Part shown: one piece after another, positions 49,876-58,310 of the stretch | Layout: each line of letters starts with the position of its first letter | How positions within the stretch are numbered: position 1 is the stretch's first letter | DNA from: Amycolatopsis taiwanensis DSM 45107 | GTDB taxonomy: Bacteria > Actinomycetota > Actinomycetes > Mycobacteriales > Pseudonocardiaceae | Length of the DNA: 64,000 nucleotides | NCBI RefSeq assembly: GCF_000519205.1 | Contig: NZ_JAFB01000023.1 | Span: 1 to 64,000 of the forward strand | Reading direction: 5' to 3' | Notes under the pieces: model-generated | Seen by the model: the letters and a program-made list of their open reading frames with translations, nothing else | Told to the model about the DNA's origin: nothing | The model's database searches: none | Program-made: the position numbers and the translations under genes

Positions 49876-50223
49876 GTGACCCAGCCCGCTAAGCCGGCGG
49901 ACGTCAGTGTCGATCCGTCGGCCGGGAAAAAACTCCAGACCATGCTCGCTGCCGAGATGCAGCAGGTCGAATCCTGGCTCGCCAAGGCGGGCGAGCTGTC
50001 CCAGCGCGCGCCACTGGGCCGAAACCCGGTGGGTGAGGCGATGGCGGCGAAGTTCGCCGACCGTGCGGGCGACGGCGGCAGCGCGCTCGCCGGTGTCCTC
50101 AAGCCGTACAAGCAGGTCCTGCAACAGGCGCATGACGCGGTCGTCGCAGCCATGGACATGTACCAGTCCACCGAGCACCATGCGGTCTCCTCCTTGAAGG
50201 CAGCGGCGGGAACCGAGGTATGA
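49876..50223 (+). CDS. Small type VII secretion substrate (PE/WXG100-like helical hairpin)
   Basis: 115 residues from a GTG, GGGGGAAG upstream. A helical pair: QTMLAAEMQQVESWLAKAGE and LKPYKQVLQQAHDAVVAAMD, then MYQSTEHH, which supplies the C-terminal Y-x3-E secretion signal of type VII substrates. There is no WXG turn, as in PE proteins. It overlaps the next gene by 4 nt (ATGA), as PE genes do with PPE genes, so the two probably form a heterodimer. Confidence 0.7.
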   Translation: MTQPAKPADVSVDPSAGKKLQTMLAAEMQQVESWLAKAGELSQRAPLGRNPVGEAMAAKFADRAGDGGSALAGVLKPYKQVLQQAHDAVVAAMDMYQSTEHHAVSSLKAAAGTEV

Positions 50224-51800
50224 CGGATCGGGCGTTGACCCAGAACCCGAACTGGGCCTCCTACAGTCACCAAGAGCTCTACGACGCGGTGCACGCCGAC
50301 AACGACCCGGTACGGGCGGGCGCGATCGCCGGTGCCTGGACCGGACTGTCCGGCGAGATCACCGAACATGCCCAGCGCGTCTCGGACGCGATCAAAGCGA
50401 CGGTGTCGTCGTGGCAGGGGCCCGCCGGGGAGGCGGCCCGCAATGCGCTCGGGGTCCTGCGCCAGTGGAGCGACCAGGCCGCGGAGACGGCAGGCGCGCT
50501 GGGCCAGCAGGTGGCCGACCAGAGCCAGATCATGGCGGACGCGCGGGCGGCGATGCCCGCCCCGGTCGTGTTCGACTGGAAGGCTGAGCTGGAACAGGGC
50601 TTCGCCAGCGGCGGCCTCTTGGGCTTCGCCGTCGCGGCAAGGGACGTGCGCGCCAAGAACGAGCAGGCCAACGCCGCGCACGAGCAGGCCATCGCGGTCA
50701 TGTCGGCGATGGAGACCCAGTCCCGTCAGCTGGACGGCACCACCCCACAGTTCTCATTGCCGCCCAACCCGATTGGCACGGCGCAGGCGCGGACGCAGTC
50801 GCTGCTGCGCGGCCGGGTGAAGGAACACGACCAGGCCGCGCAGGAGCGTCGGCTGGCGTCCCCGGCGGAGCCCGGTATGCCGGCCGACACGGGCGGAGCC
50901 GTGCCGCAGCCGGCCGCGTTCGGCCCGGGAGCGCCGGGTGAGCCGGGCGTTCCAGCGTTCGACCAGGGCGGACCGGGTGTTCCGGGAGCGCCGGGTGCCC
51001 CGGCGGGCGGCCCGGGAGTTCCCGGCGGCATGCCCAACCTGGACGCCTATGCACCTGCCGCGGCCGGCCCCGGGGTAGGCGGTGTGCCCGGCGGTCCCGG
51101 CGGGGGTGTCCCGGGCTTTCCGGGCGGGCCGGGTGTCGGCGGCGAGATGCCGGACCTGCAGCCCTTCAAGCCTTCGACGGGCGAACTGCCGCTGGGCCCG
51201 CTGTCCGTGCCCGGGCCTTCGGACCACACCACGGCACAGGGCTTCCCCTCGCTGCCGCCCCTGCCCGACGGCACGCACCCCGGAGGCGCTCCACCCGACA
51301 TCTTCCGGACGCCGCCTTCGGCACCTGGTCCGTCGAGTCCCCCCTTCGGGCCGGGACCGTTCACCGGCCCTGGCCCGGGCAGCGGCAATCCGTTCGTCCC
51401 ACCGCCGTTCACCAATCCTGGGGGCGGTCCCAACCCGGGGCAGGCGGGCGGTCCGCGGACCGGGCCGGGTGCCGCGGGACTGCGCGGCGGCGCCGGCGGG
51501 TTCGGCGCGTCGGGTGAGTCGCTCGCGCGTGGTGCGGCCACCGGTTCGGCGGCGCCCGGCGGTGGAACGCAGGAAGGTTCGCCGGGCAACCGTGCGGGCG
51601 CGGCGGGAGCGGCCGGCCGCGCCGGCACGCCGGGCATGGCCGGCCCGGGGGCCGGCGCGCACGGCAAGCGCGAGGAGGACAAGGAACGCAAGTCTTCGCC
51701 GTACGTGCAGGGTGAGGACATCTTCCGCGCGCCGGGCGACGACCTGCCGCCGCCGGTGATCGGGGCCGGCCGGAAGAAGAAGACGGACAAGTCGTCGTGA
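50220..51800 (+). CDS. WXG/PPE-like protein with long Gly/Pro-rich C-terminus
   Basis: 526 residues. The N-terminal 170 residues are helical with the turn SSWQGPAGEAARNAL (about residues 61-75) typical of WXG/PPE domains. After about residue 210 the sequence is Gly, Pro and Ala, in collagen-like stretches such as PGVPGAPGAPAGGPGVPGGM, to about residue 470. It ends in a charged tail (HGKREEDKERKSSPYVQGED). It probably pairs with the upstream small protein and is secreted or surface-exposed; the tail may act as a long spacer. It overlaps espG-like gene by 4 nt. Confidence 0.7.
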   Translation: MTDRALTQNPNWASYSHQELYDAVHADNDPVRAGAIAGAWTGLSGEITEHAQRVSDAIKATVSSWQGPAGEAARNALGVLRQWSDQAAETAGALGQQVADQSQIMADARAAMPAPVVFDWKAELEQGFASGGLLGFAVAARDVRAKNEQANAAHEQAIAVMSAMETQSRQLDGTTPQFSLPPNPIGTAQARTQSLLRGRVKEHDQAAQERRLASPAEPGMPADTGGAVPQPAAFGPGAPGEPGVPAFDQGGPGVPGAPGAPAGGPGVPGGMPNLDAYAPAAAGPGVGGVPGGPGGGVPGFPGGPGVGGEMPDLQPFKPSTGELPLGPLSVPGPSDHTTAQGFPSLPPLPDGTHPGGAPPDIFRTPPSAPGPSSPPFGPGPFTGPGPGSGNPFVPPPFTNPGGGPNPGQAGGPRTGPGAAGLRGGAGGFGASGESLARGAATGSAAPGGGTQEGSPGNRAGAAGAAGRAGTPGMAGPGAGAHGKREEDKERKSSPYVQGEDIFRAPGDDLPPPVIGAGRKKKTDKSS

Positions 51801-52549
51801 CCGGTCCCGACTTCGCACTGTCCACTGAGGAATTCGACATCCTCTGGGGCCAGCTGGGGTTCGACCGCATGCCCTATCCACTCGACGTGCCGCGCACCGG
51901 CCGGACGATGGAGGAGCGCGCCGAGCTGACCACCGAGGTCTATCGGGGCCTGAGGGAGCGTGGTCTGGCCACCGGTAACCGGATCGACCCCGACCTCGAG
52001 GCGTTGCTGCGCCTGCTGGCCTCCTACCACGTCGCGATCGACGCCGTCGGCCACCTCGGTCACCCGTTTCGAGCGCTGGTCGCGGCCGACCGGACAACCG
52101 GGGTGCTCGCGGTGCTGACCGGCGGCGAGCTGTGGCTGACCCAGATCCGGCGGACCGCGCTGGCCATGGCGATCGTCGGGGTGCTGCCCGAAGCCGCGGC
52201 CGGGCCCGGCCGCTCGATTTCGGTGCCGTACCAGGCGATCGCCGAGGCGGCCGACCCGCCGATGGACGCCTACGGCGATCCGATGGACGAGCACGAGGTG
52301 CTGACCGAGGCCGGGCTTTCCCCCAGCGATGCCGATTTACTGGTGGAACTGGCGGATCAGCGCCGGGCCGGTGGACAGTTCGGGGTGTCGGCGGGACCGC
52401 GGGAACGGATGTCGACGCTGGTCACCTGGTTCGACACCGACCGCGGCCGGTACCTGATGGTGAACGAGGACTCGTGGGTGAGCATCGGGCCCGCGGACAA
52501 CGCGCGTATCGAACAGCGCGTCGCCTCCGTACTGTCCGAAGTGGATTAG
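51797..52549 (+). CDS. EspG-family type VII secretion chaperone
   Basis: 250 residues from a GTG overlapping the previous stop (GTGA). ALSTEEFDILWGQLGFDRMP then YPLDVPRTGRTMEERAE at the start, and the central GELWLTQIRRTALAMAIVGV, end RMSTLVTWFDTDRGRYLMVN, match the ESX secretion-associated EspG fold. EspG binds PE-PPE dimers in the cytosol and delivers them to the ESX machinery. Its place after the PE/PPE-like pair is the normal order. No ESX core gene is in the window. Confidence 0.82.
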   Translation: MTGPDFALSTEEFDILWGQLGFDRMPYPLDVPRTGRTMEERAELTTEVYRGLRERGLATGNRIDPDLEALLRLLASYHVAIDAVGHLGHPFRALVAADRTTGVLAVLTGGELWLTQIRRTALAMAIVGVLPEAAAGPGRSISVPYQAIAEAADPPMDAYGDPMDEHEVLTEAGLSPSDADLLVELADQRRAGGQFGVSAGPRERMSTLVTWFDTDRGRYLMVNEDSWVSIGPADNARIEQRVASVLSEVD

Positions 52550-52580
52550 AACGTATTCGAAAGCGTAAGGGGAGATTGGC

Positions 52581-52925
52581 GTGACCTCATTCGAGGTGGT
52601 GCCCGACGAGCTCACCACGCATGCGGGCCGGCTGGACGCACTGACCGACCGGCTGAGCACGACGCTGTCGGCGGCGAACACGGTCAGCATGGACACCCAG
52701 GCCTACGGCCTGCTGTGCGCGTTCCTGCCGCCGATCGTGAACCCGGTGGAACAGAAGGGAATGGACGCTATCCGTGCCGCCTCGGAAGGGGTGAGCACCA
52801 CGGCCGACAACGTGCGCGCGGCGGCGGACGCCTACCGGGAGACCGAGCAGAGCAATACCGAGCCGCTGAACCAGCAGCATGACGACCTGACCTCCTTTTC
52901 GGTGCCGACGATAGCGAGTTCCTGA
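52581..52925 (+). CDS. EspC-like type VII secretion target (DUF2580)
   Basis: 114 residues from a GTG. FEVVPDELTTHAGRLDALTD with LSTTLSAANTVSMDTQAYGL is the DUF2580/EspC pattern, a helical hairpin of secreted proteins; the C-terminal DAYRETEQ gives Y-x3-E. It is followed within 2 nt by the YbaB-like gene. In mycobacteria EspC is a needle-like or helper subunit for secretion; the role here is inferred. Confidence 0.75.
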   Translation: MTSFEVVPDELTTHAGRLDALTDRLSTTLSAANTVSMDTQAYGLLCAFLPPIVNPVEQKGMDAIRAASEGVSTTADNVRAAADAYRETEQSNTEPLNQQHDDLTSFSVPTIASS

Positions 52926-52926
52926 T

Positions 52927-53583
52927 ATGTCTGAACCATTTTCGGCCGGGTTGAGCGGGCTGAACGCCGACCCGGACGAGGTCGAGCGGCGGATCGGGCA
53001 GTGGGCGGCCGGATTCGCGGCCAAGGCCGAGCGTTACGAGGCGGCGCAGGCGCGCGTCGAGCAGCTGCGCAGCAGCGCGACCAGTCCGGACGGCGCGGTG
53101 CGGGTGACCGTGCGGTCGGACGGCAGCCTCACCGACGTGCAGTTCACCGAACGGATCCGGGCCCTTCCGCTGGCGGAGCTGTCCGCGGCGATCCTCACCA
53201 CGATGCGCAGCGCGCAGGCGAAGGTCGTCGAGCAGGTCGGCGAGACGATGTCGGAGGAACTGGGCGACGAGGACGCGCAGACCCGTGCGGTGATGATGGA
53301 CCAGTTGCGAGCCCGTTTCCCGGAACCAGACGGGGATGCGGGGGAGGAGCCGGTCTCTGACAAGTGGGACTACGACCGCCAGGAACCGCCGCCGCGGCCC
53401 CCGGCGCCCCCGGCGGCCCAGCCCCCGGCACCTCCGGTACCGCCGGCGCCTCCGTTCCAGCCCCCAGCACCGCCGTCGCCTCCGGCCCAGCCCCCGGCGC
53501 CGCCGCGGCGCCGGCCCCGGCCGGGCTCCGGCCACGATTCCGACGACGGTTTCGATGACGACTTCGACCCGCTGCGGGACTGA
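52927..53583 (+). CDS. YbaB/EbfC-like protein with Pro-rich tail
   Basis: 218 residues. The first 120 residues follow the YbaB/EbfC outline: helix, then VRVTVRSDGSLTDVQFTERI, then helix LPLAELSAAILTTMRSAQAK. After about residue 140 it is a Pro-rich tail of PPxPP units and ends in an acidic stretch (DSDDGFDDDFDPLRD). YbaB proteins bind DNA; in actinomycete type VII operons YbaB-like proteins are frequent neighbours of the effectors with unknown role. Confidence 0.72.
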   Translation: MSEPFSAGLSGLNADPDEVERRIGQWAAGFAAKAERYEAAQARVEQLRSSATSPDGAVRVTVRSDGSLTDVQFTERIRALPLAELSAAILTTMRSAQAKVVEQVGETMSEELGDEDAQTRAVMMDQLRARFPEPDGDAGEEPVSDKWDYDRQEPPPRPPAPPAAQPPAPPVPPAPPFQPPAPPSPPAQPPAPPRRRPRPGSGHDSDDGFDDDFDPLRD

Positions 53584-53644
53584 CGTCCACTCCGGACACC
53601 CGGCATCAGGTCCCGAGATTTCCCATACGCAGTAAGGAAAACGG

Positions 53645-55336
53645 ATGAGTAACCCGTTGGTCGCCCCGGTGCAGAGCTCGACCCAGACCTTCACCGGCGC
53701 GGGCCTGCTGGAGGACGTCGCCGGCACCGCCCAGGCGATCCAGTCCGGGGACTGGGCCGCCGGTGTGATGGGCGTGGTCGGCACCGCGATGGACGCGGTG
53801 GGTGCGGCGATGGACCCGTTCGGGGCGATCTTCTCCGCCGGGGTCGGCTGGCTGATGGAACATGTCGGGCCGTTGAAGGAGGCCCTGGACACCCTGGCCG
53901 GCAACCCGGACGAGATCGAGGCGCACGCGCAAACCTGGAAGAACATCAGTGAAGAGCTGGGTCAGATCAGCCAGGATCTGGCCCAGGCGGTCACCACCGA
54001 CACCGCGGCGTGGAGCGGCCCGGGCGGTGACGCGTACCGTTCGCGCGGCGCGGACGTCGCCAATCTGATCGCCAGCGCGCAGAGCGCGGCCGACGGCGCT
54101 TCCAGTGGGGTGAGTACGGCGGGCGAGGTGGTTTCGGCCGTGCGCAGCACGGTGCGCGACATCATCGCCGAACTCGTCGGGCACCTGGTGAGCTGGGCCC
54201 TGCAGGTACTGGCCACCCTGGGGATCGGCCTGATCTGGGTGGTGCCGCAGGTGATCCGGGCGGTGGCCTCGACCGCGACGAAGATCGCCGGACTCACCCA
54301 GAAACTGGTGCAGGCGCTGAAAAAGCTCATCCCGCTGCTGTCGAAGCTGGGCCATTCCTTCGACAGTGCGGCCTCGGCGCTGAAGAACATCAAACCGTCG
54401 AAACTGGACACGCCGCGAGGCATCAAGGACAAGGGCGGTTCGTCTGGCGGCCCGGCGACCAGGGGCGGCCCGCCGGGCGGCAAACCCAAGGGCGGCAAGA
54501 ACGAGGACACCGACGGCGACCCGGGCAGCCCCACGACGACGTCGAGCGCCGGCGGAAATCCGCCGCACTCTGGCGGTGGCACCCCGAACCCGCCCGGTGG
54601 CACGACGCCGTCGGGCGGCACGACGCCGTCGGGTGGCAACAGCAACATCCTGCACGGCCACACCCAGACGGTCGGGGCCGACGGCAAACCGGTGTACACC
54701 CCGACCACGTTCAAGCCGGACCAGGTTCAGGTCGTTCCGTTGAAGGACTCGAACGGCAACGTGATCGGAATCTCCTACCCGAGCAAGGCCGACGACCCGA
54801 CCAAGGTGCCCAAATGGTCCGGCAAACCGAACCGCCACAGCGACAACACCTACATGCCCGACTACAAGCCCGGTACCAAAGTCGATTCGGCCAATTCCAA
54901 GCCGTCCCCGTGGGCGGGACAGGGCAACCCGTTCTACGCCCACGCGCATGCGGGCGCCAATTCGTTCTGGGTCAACGTGGACCGGCCCGGGGGTGGCACG
55001 GACAAGGTCAAGATCGACGGCGCGACCCACGGCCAGCTGGTGTCCGGTAACTCCCATTTCCAGCAGGCCTCCGGTGCCGACCCCAACCGGCCGCTGGTGT
55101 ACATGTCCTGCAACTCGGCGCACCCGATGGGCAGTGCCGCCAACAACTCGGCGGCCGCGGTCCACGCGGGCGGGCACGACGGGACCGTCTACGCACCGAC
55201 CGGAACCGGGACCCGCAAGACGCATGGCGACAACTCCTACTATGGGGTTCAGCCACCCCAGGACGGCAAGGGCAACGTCATCGGGACGGGAGAGTTCAAG
55301 CCGTTCCCGAAGCCGAGTAAATCCGGCACCCCCTGA
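53645..55336 (+). CDS. Large WXG-type secreted protein with putative His-Cys protease-like C-terminal domain
   Basis: 563 residues. N-terminal 250 residues: helical, with WSG at 123-125 (TTDTAAWSGPGGDAYRSR), and a hydrophobic patch ALQVLATLGIGLIWVVPQVI. A Gly/Pro/Thr linker (about 255-340) separates a C-terminal domain of about 220 residues. This has FYAHAHAGANSFWV (His433, His435), SGADPNRPLVYMSCNSA (Cys489) and GGHDGTVYAPTG. A His near a small-residue loop, then a hydrophobic strand ending in SCNSA, is the pattern of caspase-fold (C80/CHAT-like) peptidases. So a polymorphic-toxin layout: secretion domain, linker, enzyme. The catalytic role is inference. Confidence 0.7.
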   Translation: MSNPLVAPVQSSTQTFTGAGLLEDVAGTAQAIQSGDWAAGVMGVVGTAMDAVGAAMDPFGAIFSAGVGWLMEHVGPLKEALDTLAGNPDEIEAHAQTWKNISEELGQISQDLAQAVTTDTAAWSGPGGDAYRSRGADVANLIASAQSAADGASSGVSTAGEVVSAVRSTVRDIIAELVGHLVSWALQVLATLGIGLIWVVPQVIRAVASTATKIAGLTQKLVQALKKLIPLLSKLGHSFDSAASALKNIKPSKLDTPRGIKDKGGSSGGPATRGGPPGGKPKGGKNEDTDGDPGSPTTTSSAGGNPPHSGGGTPNPPGGTTPSGGTTPSGGNSNILHGHTQTVGADGKPVYTPTTFKPDQVQVVPLKDSNGNVIGISYPSKADDPTKVPKWSGKPNRHSDNTYMPDYKPGTKVDSANSKPSPWAGQGNPFYAHAHAGANSFWVNVDRPGGGTDKVKIDGATHGQLVSGNSHFQQASGADPNRPLVYMSCNSAHPMGSAANNSAAAVHAGGHDGTVYAPTGTGTRKTHGDNSYYGVQPPQDGKGNVIGTGEFKPFPKPSKSGTP

Positions 55337-55360
55337 CGCGACGAGTAAGGAGTCTTCCCG

Positions 55361-55867
55361 GTGGGAGATCGCGACAACTGGGCCGTGCTGCTGGATCCGG
55401 CATGGCAGCCGCGCTTCGAGGGCGAGCAGCCGCCCACCCAGGCCCTGGTCGGCGGCTGGCCGCTGGACGAGCAGGGCAACCCCGGGCGGTTCGAGCCGAA
55501 CCCGGAGTACGTGCCTTCTACTGCCTCGTCGCCCTCGGACCCGGCCGATGCGGTGATGCGGCTGATGATCGAGGGCAAGGCGCCGGCCGACGCGCTGGTG
55601 CCGACCGTGCGGGACGCCATGCTGGAGTTGGCGGTCAGCGAGGACGGCTACCCCTTGGTCGGCCCTGCCCCCGACGGCGCGCCATGCGTCGCGGTGGTGA
55701 CCGCGCCGACGCACCGCGCACGCGTGGAAGCCGACAACTGGGCGCAGGTCACGGCCGAGCAGTTGCTGGACGCCTTGCCTCCGGACACCGACATCCTGCT
55801 CAACCCCGGCGGCCCGGCGTCGACCCGCCTGCTGGCCAGCGCGCTGCGCGACACCGAGCCTGCCTGA
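55361..55867 (+). CDS. SseB-like type VII secretion system-associated protein (candidate immunity)
   Basis: 168 residues from a GTG with AAGGAG upstream. PRFEGEQPPTQALVGGWPLD at the start, then EDGYPLVGPAPDGAPCVAVV and LPPDTDILLNPGGPASTRLL, as in the SseB-like domain of type VII-associated proteins. It follows the large effector by 24 nt, the usual position of an immunity protein. It has no signal peptide, so it would act in the cytosol. Confidence 0.72.
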   Translation: MGDRDNWAVLLDPAWQPRFEGEQPPTQALVGGWPLDEQGNPGRFEPNPEYVPSTASSPSDPADAVMRLMIEGKAPADALVPTVRDAMLELAVSEDGYPLVGPAPDGAPCVAVVTAPTHRARVEADNWAQVTAEQLLDALPPDTDILLNPGGPASTRLLASALRDTEPA

Positions 55868-56170
55868 GCGTTCCCGGACGGCACATTCCGTCTCCACGAA
55901 GCCGACACGGATTTCGCTGGCCTGAGCGTGCTGGGCGCTTTTCGCAATATGCGGTCCTTCCGGAATGGTCGTGCTTGTTCCGCCGCGGGTCTGCGCGCCG
56001 GAAAGAGAAGGCGCGCTCTGTGGTGACCTTGGTTGCCGCGTCTTGACAGAAGGGGGTCGTGCGTACCCATTCCGGGAGGACATTCCGTTCGATATCGCGG
56101 CACCGGTCAGTTGTGGCGTGTCGATCGGCTGGGGTACCGCGGTGTCCGTGCGGAGGAGACCGGGGAACCG

Positions 56171-56200
56171 GATTGAGGCCGGGTCGAAGTCCTGCCCGCT
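56171..56200 (-). pseudogene. Remnant of a haloacid dehalogenase 5' end
   Basis: 27 of 30 bases match the start of the HAD gene (46711-46740), reading GQDFDPASIR on the minus strand, after which similarity is lost. The upstream 40 nt also share short stretches (GATGATCTTAGG against GACGATCCTAAG). It looks like the leftover of a duplicated or recombined gene. Confidence 0.4.
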
Positions 56201-56279
56201 CGCGGACCCTCCTTGCGCGCCATCGTCGCGGACGATCCTAAGACGGCGACGATCTTGAGACGCCGCGATCACCGCTGCA

Positions 56280-56297
56280 TGTATAACGACCTATACA
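56280..56297. promoter_or_regulatory. Palindrome TGTATA-ACGACC-TATACA
   Basis: Perfect 6-bp arms around a 6-nt centre, in a GC-rich setting where such AT-rich symmetry is rare. It resembles a GntR-type site. It is 400 nt upstream of the ABC importer gene and could control it or a lost gene. Confidence 0.45.
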
Positions 56298-56696
56298 GCT
56301 CCGCATGCGCTGCCTGCTGTTCACGCGCTTCACCGGCTTCGAAACGAACGTGGCGCGGCGTGTGTTCGAGCCCGTCAAGCTGATCAGTGCCGTGCTCGTC
56401 GGTGCTTGTCTTCGGGTTAACCGGCGCCGCGATCGTGACGGCCGTCTGCCTGGTCTATCTCGTGCGGCCGAGCGCGCCCGGCCGCCGCGACCGCAGCGGA
56501 ATCGCCGGTTTCACGTTTCTCGGCGCGTAGGCCGTGGGGGTGCTTGTGCTGCAGCTGCTGCGTCTTCAGTCCGGCTGAGTCCGCGTGAACTTCCCTTCCA
56601 CGAGACGAAAGCGACCTGCACTCCCCGGCGCCGGATGGCGACGCTGGAGGCCAACCAGAGCATGGCCGCGGACACGTCGCAACGAAGCGGGAGAAC

Positions 56697-58310
56697 ATGA
56701 ACTCGAAGACCCGGATCAGCCAGATTCTCGCCCTTTTCTCGGTGGCGTTCGTGGTCGCCGCGTGTGGGGGGAGCGGGCAAGCCGGCTCGTCGGACACGCC
56801 GGCCGGTCCGCCACAGCGGGGCGGCACCCTCACCGTGCTGGAGCTGGGCTCCTACAGCGGGGCGTGGCCGAGCGGTCTCGACCCGGCGACCAACACCACC
56901 GGTGGCGCGAACCTCAGCCAGATGAACGCGATCTTCGGCGGCTTGTTCGCGCTGGTCGCCGACGACGACGGCGGCAACGCGCGCGTGGAGCCGTCGCTGG
57001 CCAGCGGATATGAGCTCTCGCCGGATGGCAAGACGTTGCGGATCATCATCCGGGACGGGGTGAAGTTCAGCGACGGTACCCCGTTCGACGCCGAGGCCGT
57101 GGCCTTCAACTTCAGGCGGAACATCAAGTCCACCTGCACCTGCGCGCCGAAGTGGCCGCTGGTCGAGACGGACCCGATCACCACCGAAGGCAACACGGTG
57201 GTCGTGAAGTTCACCCGCCCGTACGCCGCGGTGATCAATGCGTTCGTGGTCTCGAACGTCAACTGGATCGCCTCACCCACGGCGCTGGAGAAGATGGGCG
57301 AGGAACAGTTCAAGATCTCGCCGGTGGGCGCCGGGCCGTTCACAGTGGAACGCGACGTGCTCAGCTCCGAGCTCGCCCTTTCGCGCAACCCCAACTACTT
57401 CAAGCAGGGACAGCCCTACCTGGACAAGCTGATCTTCAAGGCATCCGGCGGTGACCAGCCCGCGTACCAGGCGTTGCAGGCCGGGCAGGCGCAGGCGCAG
57501 GCGTACGAGGGGATGTCCACCGTCCCGCTGATCGACCAGGCACAGTCCAACAAGAACCTCACGGTGACCCTCCAACCGCCGACGTCGCCGTACGTCATCC
57601 AGCTCAACACCAAGACGGCCCCGTTCAACGATCAGCGGGCACGTGAGGCGATCTACTACGCGACCAACGCCGACGCGATCGCCAAGGGCCTGTTCAAGGA
57701 CAGGTATCCGAACGCGCAGACGTTCATCGGACCCGGCGGCCTGTTCTACCAGCCCACGGTTCCCGGCTACCGCACCTACGACCTGGAGAAGGCCAAGGCC
57801 CTGGTGCAGGAGCTCGGCGGGCTCACCGTGGACCTCGGCACGCTGAAGAGCTACGTCGCCGACCAGGTGAACACGGCGCTGCAGAGCCAATGGGAAGCCG
57901 CGGGCATCAAGGTGAACATGCACTCCGACGAACTCAACGCCTTGATCGGGAACTTCAACTCCGGGAAATGGCAGGCGATGCTGCAGACCGCCGGCGCGTG
58001 GGATCCCGCGGCCGGGGTCGGGGTGAGCTTCAGGTTCTCCTCGACGGCCGCGTTCAGCGGCGTCGCCGATCCCCAGCTGGACGACCTGCTCAACCAGGCG
58101 GCGGCCTCACTCGACCCGGCGCAGCGGCAGTCGTTGTACGACCAGGCCGGAAAGCTCATCAGCGACAAGGCGTACGCGCCCTTCATGCTGGCCTTCGCGC
58201 CCGCGAACCTCGCGGTCAAGGGCGTGCACGGGCCCGGACTGACCACGAGGATTCCCCCGGTGCTGGTCAACACCGGCGTGCAGTGGGACTCGGTATGGAT
58301 GAGCCAATGA
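56697..58310 (+). CDS. ABC transporter substrate-binding lipoprotein, peptide/nickel type
   Basis: 537 residues. Lipoprotein signal with FVVAAC (Cys about residue 23) and the SBP_bac_5 domain: PQRGGTLTVLELGSYSGAWP, SYELSPDGKTLRIIIRDGVK-like, and FSDGTPFDAEAVAFNFRRNI are diagnostic. The C-terminal half has DPAAGVGVSFRFSSTAAFSG. It captures a small peptide or similar solute for the importer that follows. The stop overlaps the permease start (ATGA). Confidence 0.9.
   Translation: MNSKTRISQILALFSVAFVVAACGGSGQAGSSDTPAGPPQRGGTLTVLELGSYSGAWPSGLDPATNTTGGANLSQMNAIFGGLFALVADDDGGNARVEPSLASGYELSPDGKTLRIIIRDGVKFSDGTPFDAEAVAFNFRRNIKSTCTCAPKWPLVETDPITTEGNTVVVKFTRPYAAVINAFVVSNVNWIASPTALEKMGEEQFKISPVGAGPFTVERDVLSSELALSRNPNYFKQGQPYLDKLIFKASGGDQPAYQALQAGQAQAQAYEGMSTVPLIDQAQSNKNLTVTLQPPTSPYVIQLNTKTAPFNDQRAREAIYYATNADAIAKGLFKDRYPNAQTFIGPGGLFYQPTVPGYRTYDLEKAKALVQELGGLTVDLGTLKSYVADQVNTALQSQWEAAGIKVNMHSDELNALIGNFNSGKWQAMLQTAGAWDPAAGVGVSFRFSSTAAFSGVADPQLDDLLNQAAASLDPAQRQSLYDQAGKLISDKAYAPFMLAFAPANLAVKGVHGPGLTTRIPPVLVNTGVQWDSVWMSQ

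Larger units (their letters stand above)
55868..56696. other. Degenerate region between type VII operon and ABC importer
   Basis: 829 nt of decayed sequence. It includes a fragment similar to the start of the haloacid dehalogenase gene (56171-56200), a TGTATA/TATACA palindrome (56280-56297), and a short frame from the GTG at 56402 to 56530 encoding VLVFGLTGAAIVTAVCLVYL, a single membrane helix followed by a basic tail. Several other frames have no ribosome site. I take this as a graveyard of small genes. Confidence 0.45.

Noticed and set aside
53606-56272. 888-codon open frame on the minus strand
   Set aside because: It is antisense to the effector and SseB-like genes, has Arg/Val/Gly-rich text with no domain, and owes its length to the GC-rich third-position pattern of the real plus-strand genes.
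56305-56700. 131-codon plus-strand frame before the ABC importer
   Set aside because: Arg/Pro-rich, no domain, no ribosome site, and it crosses several decayed pieces.
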